The notes under the pieces are model-generated. The model had not been told where the DNA came from, did not search any database, and saw only the letters and a list, made by a program, of their open reading frames with translations. Source: JAEZFI01 sp044508215 (lineage in GTDB: Bacteria; Actinomycetota; Acidimicrobiia; Acidimicrobiales; Microtrichaceae). From it: a stretch of DNA of 6,267 nt. The position numbers and the translations under genes were made by a program. The stretch lies in the NCBI GenBank assembly GCA_044508215.1, contig JBIQID010000153.1, positions 1 to 6,267 of the forward strand, in the 5' to 3' direction. This document shows positions 1 through 5,174 of this stretch, piece by piece; positions within the stretch are counted from its first letter, which is position 1; each line of letters opens with the position of its first letter.

Positions 1-2086
1 AGGTCCATCGGGAACTGCTGGAGGTAGGCCAGCGATGAGTAGCCCGTGCCGAAGTCGTCGACGGCCAGGCGCACGCCCAGCTCGCTGAGTCGATGCAACG
101 ACTCGATCGCCGCGTCGGGGTCGGCCATGAGGGCGCTCTCCGTGATCTCGAGGATCAACATGGCGGGCGGCAGACCGCACCGGTAGAGCAGGAGCTCGAC
201 CCGGTCGGGCAACGTGGGGTCGAGGAGCTGGCGGGGCGACAGGTTCACGCTCACCGCCGGGGCGTTCGGCGCCCCCACCGAGCGGATCCACCCGAACGCC
301 GTCTCGCACGCCGACGCCAGGACGAAGCGCCCGATCTCGTCGATCAGGCCGCCCTCCTCGGCGAAGGGGATGAACGCGAGGGGGCTCAGCAGGCCACGCT
401 CGGGGTGGTTCCACCGCACGAGCGCCTCCATCGCGGCGATGCGCCCGGTGGTGAGCTCGTAGATCGGTTGGTAGTGGATCACCAGCTCGCCACGCGCAGC
501 GGCGCCGCGGAGGTGCGTCTCGAGGTCGAGCCGTTCGACCGCTGCGAGGTGCATGTCGGCGGCGAACACGCGGTAGCAGTTCTTGCCGGACGCCTTCGCC
601 GTGTACATCGCGAGGTCCGCGTTGCGGAGGATCTCGTCGGCTGCCACCTCCGACGTCGCGTAGGCGATCCCGACGCTCGCCGTCGCGGCGACCATCTTGC
701 CCTGCAGCGCGATCGGCTCCTTGAGCGCCGCCAGCACGCGCTGGGCGATGCGCTCGGCGTCGTCGGGCTGGGTCAGCTCCTCGATCAGCACGGCGAACTC
801 GTCGCCGCCGAGGCGCGCCGCCGTGTCGCCGGGTCGCAGGCAGTTCGAGATGCGCTCGCTCACGGTCACGAGGAGCGCGTCGCCCGCCGAGTGGCCGAGG
901 CTGTCGTTGACGGTCTTGAACTCGTCGAGGTCGATGAACAGCACGGCCAGCTGGCCACCGCCGCGCCCCAGCCGGGTCGCAGCGTGGCCGACGCGGTCGC
1001 GGAACAGCGCCTGGTTCGCCAGACCGGTGAGCGAGTCGTGGAAGGCCTGGTGCGCCAGCTCGCGCTCGAGGCGGCGGTGCTCGGACACGTCCCGGAAGCA
1101 CCACACCCGGCCGACGACCTCACCGTTGATGCGCTGCGGCGTCGAGTCGCGCTCGAAGACCCGTCCGTCCTTGAACTCGAGCACGTCGTGGCTGTGCGCC
1201 TCGGGGTCGGCGTCCACCTCGCGGACCGCCTTCCAGAAGCCGTTCTGGTCGCTCACCTGCGCCAGCATGATCTCGAGGACGGCTGCGTCGTCGCCCTCAG
1301 CGACCACCGCCCGGGGCAGGTTCCACATCTCGGCGAACCGCCCGTTGCAGCTCGTCATGCGTCCGCGCACGTCGACCACGAGGATCCCTTCGGTGGTCGA
1401 CTCGAGGGTCGCCGCCAGCACCGAGTTGGCCTCGCGCAGCTCCTGTTCGGCGAGCACCCGGTCGGAGATGTCGTGGCCGGTGACGACCAGGCCCTCCACC
1501 GTGGGGTCAGCGAGGAGGTTGGTGAGGGTGAGCCCGAACGGGAGGTGACCGCCCTTCCGCATCGCCAGGCGCACCTCCACCGTGTGCGGCGTGCCGGCAG
1601 CGCTCGGCGAGCTGACCGCTTCGACGGTCTCGTCGAACAGCCGCCGGTCGTCGCAGACCACCAGCTCGCGCAGGAGCCGGCCCTCGAGCCACTCCTGGTC
1701 GTGGCCGAGGATGCGGGTGAGCGCGCTGGACGACGACTGCACCACGCCGTTGCGGTCGGTGAGGATCGTGAGCGACGCGGCGTTCTGCATCAGCGAGCGG
1801 GCCTGGGCGACCTCGTCGTTCGCGACCTCCCACCNNNNNNNNNNNNNNNNNNNNNNNNNNNNNNNNNNNNNNNNNNNNNNNNNNNNNNNNNNNNNNNNNN
1901 NNNNNNNNNNNNNNNNNNNNNNNNNNNNNNNNNNCCGAAGAGGCGCGTCGCCGACCGGTTGCACCAGCTGACCTCTGCCTTGTCGTCGATGAGGAGCAGC
2001 GCGTCGGGCGCGGAGTCGGCGACCAGCGCGGCGATGACGGTCGTGGGGATCTCCCCCGGGGCGTCGACGGTCGCCGGTTCGGCCAT
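1..2086 (-). CDS. PAS-GGDEF-EAL cyclic-di-GMP synthase/phosphodiesterase (C-terminus off window, internal gap)
   Basis: Predicted bifunctional c-di-GMP enzyme: GGDEF domains make c-di-GMP from two GTP and EAL domains hydrolyse it to pGpG. The ATG at 2084-2086 opens a PAS-like start (PDALLLIDDKAEVSWCNRSA, ending in RLFG at the N-gap). After the gap a second PAS runs about 1785-1470 and ends GHDISDR. A third runs about 1430-1080 and ends in FRDVSEHRR. The GGDEF domain (about 1045-560) has FHDSLTGLAN, an intact GGDEF at 795-809, and the inhibitory I-site RPGD at 825-836, five residues before it. The EAL domain has MEALVRW (EAL at 420-428), VNLSPRQL, EITES and DDFGTGYSSL (about 33-59). The last 75 or so residues of EAL, including the catalytic Lys region, lie beyond base 1. 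No membrane helix or signal peptide is visible, so it is probably cytosolic, though gap and edge hide part of it. I read the frame codon by codon from 1832 to about 1440 and spot-checked the rest; no stop was seen. The reading frame differs before and after the gap. Confidence 0.93.
1835..1934. other. Assembly gap (100 N)
   Basis: Exactly 100 N, the usual placeholder for a scaffold gap of unknown size. It interrupts the first PAS domain of the GGDEF-EAL gene just after its RLFG. Codons of that gene begin on one phase above the gap and on another below it, so the true length cannot be 100; it should leave remainder 2 when divided by 3. A complete PAS core would need roughly 80 more residues, so the real gap is probably longer than shown. 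This last point is inference. Confidence 0.97.
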
Positions 2087-2203
2087 GTCCGTCCATCGTC
2101 ACCCCCAAGCACTGCATTGACGTTTTCGTCGATCCCACAGGGTGCGTGGCCATGTGGGCGGCCCCGTTTGACGGCTGGCGGGGGCGTCCCCCACAGTGCG
2201 TCG
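2087..2203. promoter_or_regulatory. Divergent intergenic region between GGDEF-EAL and GNAT genes
   Basis: This 117-bp spacer must hold the promoters for both divergent genes. It contains several small inverted repeats: GACG-TTTT-CGTC at 2119-2130, CCCACA (2134-2139) facing TGTGGG (2153-2158), and GGGGG-CGT-CCCCC at 2180-2192. Two copies of TTGACG occur, at 2117-2122 and 2168-2173. On the minus strand I found no convincing -10 box and only weak purine-rich sequence (GGACGG) before the GGDEF-EAL start. It does not match the conserved core of the GEMM c-di-GMP riboswitch. Confidence 0.6.
2168..2197 (+). promoter_or_regulatory. Candidate promoter for a leaderless GNAT mRNA
   Basis: TTGACG at 2168-2173 matches five of six bases of the housekeeping -35 consensus. 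After an 18-bp spacer, CACAGT at 2192-2197 is a weak -10 that keeps only the A at position 2, the A at position 4 and the final T. Transcription from it would begin about at the ATG at 2204, giving a leaderless message, which is common in Actinomycetota and would explain why no Shine-Dalgarno precedes that ATG. The GGGGG-CGT-CCCCC hairpin (2180-2192) lies between the two boxes. This is inference from short motifs only. Confidence 0.3.
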
Positions 2204-2875
2204 ATGGCATCGCTCGAAGGCGCACGGCGTCGGCTCCGCTCGTTGAAGCCCAAGGTCCAGGCGGCGTTCGTCGTCTACCTGGAGCCGCTGAAGAACCCGG
2301 TCACCGACGTGGACCAGGAGGTCGAGTTCCACGAGGTGACGAGCCCCGACGATCCGCTCCTTCCGCAGATCTGCGCGCCGTGGCAGCTGAAGGTGGCCCG
2401 TGAATCCCTCGGTCGGGGTGAGTGGGACATCATCGTCGCCGTCAAGGACGGCAAGCCGATCGGGCGGATCTGGGAGACGCACGCTTCGGAGCGCCGCCTG
2501 CTCGCCGGCATCCCCCGGGTGCGGCTGATCTCCGACGAGGTCTTCATGTTCGACCTGTACGTCGAGCGGGAGCACCGTCGCGGCAACGTCGCCATGACGA
2601 TGGCGCACCACTTCTTCGAGAAGTACATCCACTCGCCGCAGGTGAAGTACGTCTACGGCTTCATCAGCTACGAGAACGCCCCGTCGATCCTCTGGCACGA
2701 CGCGATCGGGTTCAACGTGGTTCAGACGATGAACTACCTGTCCATCGGCGACCGCATCAAGTGGCGCATCCCGTTCAGCGACGTGCCCCGCTTCGGGCCG
2801 ATGTCACGCAAGGGACGGCACACCGACCCCAGCGCCGCGCTGTTCGGCACCGCGCTCCTCCCCCAGTCCGAGTAG
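2204..2875 (+). CDS. GNAT-family N-acetyltransferase
   Basis: A 223-residue protein of the acetyl-CoA-dependent GNAT fold; substrate unknown. The acetyl-CoA pyrophosphate-binding motif A is RRGNVA at about residues 125-130 (2576-2593), preceded by the strand FMFDLYVEREH. Motif B is NAPSILWHDAIGF at residues 158-170. A strand about 40 residues after the start (EVEFHEV) and the segment WDIIVAVKDGKPIGRIWE fit the N-terminal half of the fold. No signal peptide or membrane helix is evident, so it should be cytosolic. The frame is open from a TTG at 2117, but the 29 extra residues would be proline/glycine-rich and unlike a GNAT start, and they would use up almost the whole promoter region; I prefer ATG 2204, followed by a basic helix (ARRRLRSLKPK). 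The long gap between motif A and the C-terminus, with an approximately 45-residue tail after motif B, is within family range. It lies between two c-di-GMP enzymes, which may be coincidence. Confidence 0.85.
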   Translation: MASLEGARRRLRSLKPKVQAAFVVYLEPLKNPVTDVDQEVEFHEVTSPDDPLLPQICAPWQLKVARESLGRGEWDIIVAVKDGKPIGRIWETHASERRLLAGIPRVRLISDEVFMFDLYVEREHRRGNVAMTMAHHFFEKYIHSPQVKYVYGFISYENAPSILWHDAIGFNVVQTMNYLSIGDRIKWRIPFSDVPRFGPMSRKGRHTDPSAALFGTALLPQSE

Positions 2876-2914
2876 CCGGGGAGCGCCCTCTGCGCGCTCG
2901 CGGGCTCGGCCGCT

Positions 2915-2967
2915 CGAGCTCGGGCGAGCAGCGACCGGGATCCGGTCCTTTCCCAACACCGTTGGGC
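2915..2967 (+). repeat. Intergenic repeat copy A, after the GNAT gene
   Basis: Begins 39 nt past the GNAT stop. It aligns without gaps to 4576-4628 with 44 of 53 identical bases. It can form three successive hairpins: GCTC-GGGC-GAGC (2918-2929), GACCGG-GAT-CCGGTC (about 2933-2947, slightly variable pairing), and CCCAAC-ACC-GTTGGG (2952-2966). The differences from copy B fall largely in loops or in the third hairpin and show no codon periodicity, so this is not a hidden coding segment. It is probably a dispersed intergenic or 3'-UTR element; function unknown. Strand is given as that of the flanking genes. Confidence 0.75.
2952..2966 (+). terminator. Possible terminator hairpin after the GNAT gene
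   Basis: A perfect 6-bp stem CCCAAC/GTTGGG closes the 3-nt loop ACC. It is preceded by the short pyrimidine stretch CCTTTC, but no T-run follows, so it is not a classic intrinsic terminator. Such T-less hairpins are frequent downstream of genes in GC-rich actinobacteria. It lies between the GNAT stop and the HD-GYP start, where termination or attenuation would separate the two same-strand genes. Confidence 0.3.
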
Positions 2968-2968
2968 T

Positions 2969-3038
2969 GATCCGCCGGTCGGCATGTCCTCGGCCGTCTC
3001 CGTCGCGGGCGCGCATCCGATCCGGTCGGCTCATGTCC
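2969..3038 (+). repeat. Two short direct repeats upstream of the HD-GYP gene
   Basis: GATCCGCCGGTCGG followed by CATGTCC (2969-2989) is echoed by GATCCGGTCGGCTCATGTCC (3019-3038), about 50 bp apart and differing by small indels. The second carries the 9-mer GATCCGGTC that is also the core of repeat copies A and B. They lie in the leader of the HD-GYP gene and could be operator half-sites or degenerate pieces of the larger repeat. The in-frame ATG at 2984 lies inside the first unit. Confidence 0.4.
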
Positions 3039-3064
3039 GGGCGGGTCGATGCCGATCGGGAGCC

Positions 3065-4555
3065 ATGACCTTCCTGCGTCGATGGTGGCCGGTCGGGGCG
3101 GCACTCCTGGCCCCGCTCGGGGTGCTCCTCTACCTCCGGGCCGACGCGGAGCTGGACGTCCAGTGGTTCTCCGCGGTCGCACACGTGGTGGTCATGGTGA
3201 TCGTGGCGGCCCTCGCGCTGGCCGTCGCCGGTATCGCGGTCCACGCGGCCAGCCGCTCGGGCCAGCCCGGGGTGGTGTGGCTGGCGGTCGGTTGCGGGCA
3301 GGTCGGCCTGCTGCTCCTCGGGCACGGCCTCACCACGCCGGGAGCGCTCGGGAACGAGGACAACCTGTGGGTCGGCCGACTGCCCTACGGCGCGATGGCG
3401 ATGATCTCGGTGTGCCTGTTCGCCGCCGGCCGGTCGCCGAAGCGGCCGGTGAACCAGTGGGTGGCGAGCCACGTGCAGGCGGTGCTGGTGGCGGCGCTCC
3501 TGCCCACCGCGGCGCTCGTGCTCGCCGTCTCGGTGCGACCCACCTCGTTGCACGGTTCCAGCGTCCTGCCTGGTGAGGAGTGGACGCTCCGGGTGGTGTC
3601 GGCCGGGATCGTGGCGATGCTGCTCGTGGTGGTGGTCACCCACTGGCGCAGGTGGCACCTCGGGAAGGACACCGTGCAGCTCTCGATCGTGATGTCAGCT
3701 GCCAGCTGCATCGCGGCGGTCTGCTCGTTCGAGATGGGCCGGTTCAGCCACGTCTCCTGGTGGAACTACCACGGCTACCTGCTCGCCGGGTTCGGCGGCA
3801 CGATCTACGCGATCCTCCGCAGGAGCCGCGAGCGGGAGACGATCTCCGACGTGCTCGCGACGACGTTCGCCGACGACCCGTTCGACCACATCATCGAGGG
3901 GTACCCCGAGGCGCTCCGCTCCCTGGTCAGGGCCGTCGAGGTGAAGGACGCCTACACCCACGGCCACAGCGAGCGGACGGCGAAGGTGGCCGTGGAGCTG
4001 GGCATCCGCATGCACCTGCCGCCGGACCGGTTGCGGGTGATCGCCCGAGGCGCCTACCTGCACGACCTCGGCAAGATCGGGATCCCCGACGAGATCCTCA
4101 ACAAGCCGGGCCGACTCGACCCCGACGAGCGCCGCGTCATGGAGACGCACCCCCGGCTGGGCTGGGAGCTGGCGTCGAGCGCGGCCTCGCTGCGTGAGGC
4201 GCTGCCGGTGATCCTCCACCACCACGAGCGGATGGACGGCGGCGGCTACCCCGATGGGCTCAGCGGTGAGGCCGTGCCGCTCGAGGCGAGGGTCGTGGCG
4301 GTCGCCGACGTGTGGGACGCGCTCACCTCCGATCGGGCCTACCGAGCGGGGTGGGAGCCGGAACGGGCGCTCGCCCACATCGTGGCCGGTCGCGGGTCGC
4401 ACTTCGACCCCCGGGTGGTCGATTCGTTCGTGGCGCTCGCGGCCGAGTGGGGCGTGGTGCTGCCCGACGAGCCGGGCGAGGCCGAGGAGGCCTGGAACGC
4501 CGCGCAGACCTGCCACGACATCGTGCCCGACCGCGAGCCGGTCCTCGTCGGCTGA
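3065..4555 (+). CDS. Membrane-bound HD-GYP domain c-di-GMP phosphodiesterase
   Basis: A 496-residue integral membrane protein predicted to hydrolyse c-di-GMP with a C-terminal HD-GYP domain. Hydrophobic segments at about residues 9-24, 35-58, 70-90, 107-121, 137-157, 177-194, 205-222 and 234-251 suggest eight helices acting as a sensor module. A linker rich in charged residues (RRSRERE) leads into the catalytic domain at about 280-455. Its motifs are complete: THGHSERT, YLHDLGKIGIPDEIL with HD at residues 333-334 (4061-4066), THPRLGWEL, and HHHERMDGGGYPDGLSG with GYP at 394-396 (4244-4252), then ADVWDALTSDRAYR. All metal-binding positions expected of active family members look present. The frame is open from ATG 2984, but that ATG lies within a short repeat, and the 27 extra residues are unlike a membrane leader. 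ATG 3065 directly precedes MTFLRRWW and helix 1; GGGAG lies before it at a short 2-nt spacing, so the start is likely, not certain. Intergenic repeats lie on both sides of the gene. The signal sensed is unknown. Confidence 0.93.
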   Translation: MTFLRRWWPVGAALLAPLGVLLYLRADAELDVQWFSAVAHVVVMVIVAALALAVAGIAVHAASRSGQPGVVWLAVGCGQVGLLLLGHGLTTPGALGNEDNLWVGRLPYGAMAMISVCLFAAGRSPKRPVNQWVASHVQAVLVAALLPTAALVLAVSVRPTSLHGSSVLPGEEWTLRVVSAGIVAMLLVVVVTHWRRWHLGKDTVQLSIVMSAASCIAAVCSFEMGRFSHVSWWNYHGYLLAGFGGTIYAILRRSRERETISDVLATTFADDPFDHIIEGYPEALRSLVRAVEVKDAYTHGHSERTAKVAVELGIRMHLPPDRLRVIARGAYLHDLGKIGIPDEILNKPGRLDPDERRVMETHPRLGWELASSAASLREALPVILHHHERMDGGGYPDGLSGEAVPLEARVVAVADVWDALTSDRAYRAGWEPERALAHIVAGRGSHFDPRVVDSFVALAAEWGVVLPDEPGEAEEAWNAAQTCHDIVPDREPVLVG

Positions 4556-4569
4556 CACCCTCCGGCCCG

Positions 4570-4632
4570 ACCGGCCGAACTCAGGCGAGAAGCGACCGCG
4601 ATCCGGTCCTTTCGTGACACGGTTCGGCCGGT
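4570..4632. terminator. Inverted repeat between convergent genes, possible bidirectional terminator
   Basis: ACCGGCCGAAC (4570-4580) is the exact reverse complement of GTTCGGCCGGT (4622-4632), an 11-bp perfect stem. The 41 enclosed bases include two smaller hairpins, CTC-AGGC-GAG (4580-4589, overlapping the stem by one base) and GACCG-CGATC-CGGTC (4594-4608). It starts 15 nt after the HD-GYP stop and lies 39 nt from the stop of the minus-strand gene, where a terminator serving both strands is expected. No T-run follows on either strand. Confidence 0.45.
4576..4628 (+). repeat. Intergenic repeat copy B, after the HD-GYP gene
   Basis: Ungapped match to 2915-2967 at a fixed offset of 1661 bases. 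The nine differences correspond to 4579, 4583, 4590, 4599, 4614-4616, 4621 and 4625. The longest identical stretch is GATCCGGTCCTTTC (4600-4613). It starts 20 nt after the HD-GYP stop. The first two small hairpins of copy A are kept, but the third is not; instead the right end pairs with sequence on the left to make the 11-bp outer stem. The rest of the 115-bp spacer, 4633-4670, shows nothing I can name. Confidence 0.75.
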
Positions 4633-4670
4633 GCTGCTGAAGGACGTCGAGGGCGCTGAGCCGCTGTACC

Positions 4671-5174
4671 TCAACGATCCGTGGCTGTATCCCGTCCGTC
4701 CGTTCGCGTGGCGCTGACCGAGCGGGCTGCGGCGAGCGCGCGCACGGCGTAGACGAGCGCGGAGACGGAGGCCGACACGACCACCACGCCGAGCCATCGA
4801 CCCGCGTACGGACCTGGGTCGAGGCCGGTGGCGTTGCGGTAGCGCTCGGGCGCGTGCGCGAGCACCAGCGGCCAGAACACCAGGAACAGCAGGCCGCCGA
4901 CGAGCAGCGGCACCCGCACGTGATTCGGCCACGCCACCGGCCGACCGGGCCAGCGTCTGGCCACCTGCGAGATGCCGAGATCGACCAGCAGCACCATCGG
5001 GATCAGCACGAGGTCGACCAGCACGATCCCTCCCACGAACCAGAGCGCGATCTGGCCGGCGTGCGGCACCTGCACCACCCGAGTCACCACGTAGGCGGCG
5101 ACGACGAGGTTGACGACGATCAGAGCGAAGTGCGCGGGCGACGCCCCGTAGCGCCGGCGGAACTCCTCAGCCAT
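4671..5174 (-). CDS. Small four-helix membrane protein, partner of the molybdopterin oxidoreductase
   Basis: A 167-residue hydrophobic protein of unknown biochemical role. Predicted helices lie at about residues 14-32, 42-64, 86-106 and 127-147; the N-terminus (MAEEFRRRYGASPAHF) and C-terminus are polar and charged. Its ATG at 5172-5174 overlaps the end of the upstream oxidoreductase gene by 8 nt (ATGGCTGA), which indicates translational coupling; no clear independent Shine-Dalgarno is seen. From memory, actinobacterial genes for cytochrome-molybdopterin fusions are often followed by a small membrane protein with a similar RYGASP start and an Asp within helix 2 (here GGIVLVDLVLIP) that looks alike. 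That points to a subunit, assembly factor or quinone-side partner, but no catalytic or cofactor motif proves it. His15, His38, His85 and His107 are candidate ligands only. Confidence 0.8.
   Translation of the reverse strand: MAEEFRRRYGASPAHFALIVVNLVVAAYVVTRVVQVPHAGQIALWFVGGIVLVDLVLIPMVLLVDLGISQVARRWPGRPVAWPNHVRVPLLVGGLLFLVFWPLVLAHAPERYRNATGLDPGPYAGRWLGVVVVSASVSALVYAVRALAAARSVSATRTDGRDTATDR

Noticed and set aside
93..2120. Very long plus-strand open frame (675 codons) across the left part
   Set aside because: It lies antisense to the GGDEF-EAL gene, its translation is low-complexity and rich in Arg, Val, Glu and His, and it reads through the N-gap. It is a high-GC shadow frame.
2087..2203. 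c-di-GMP riboswitch ahead of the c-di-GMP genes
   Set aside because: CCCACAGGG and nearby hairpins recall part of the GEMM motif, but the conserved core and its tetraloop-receptor layout are absent.
2422..2970. Similar peptide endings (SGE.RP.SGPF) in frames crossing the two intergenic repeats, suggesting a shared small protein
   Set aside because: The similarity follows from the DNA repeat itself. The differences between copies are not concentrated at third codon positions, and neither frame has its own start nearby.
2984..3064. Upstream ATG start for the HD-GYP gene
   Set aside because: It lies within a short repeat, lacks a Shine-Dalgarno, and adds a non-membrane-like 27-residue leader before helix 1.
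3695..4558. Minus-strand open frame of 287 codons opposite the HD-GYP domain
   Set aside because: The composition is typical of an antisense shadow and no domain is recognisable, while the plus strand encodes complete HD-GYP motifs.
2915..4632. Insertion sequence or composite transposon bounded by the direct repeats
   Set aside because: No transposase or integrase is present between them, there are no target-site duplications, and only a signalling gene with ordinary base composition is enclosed.
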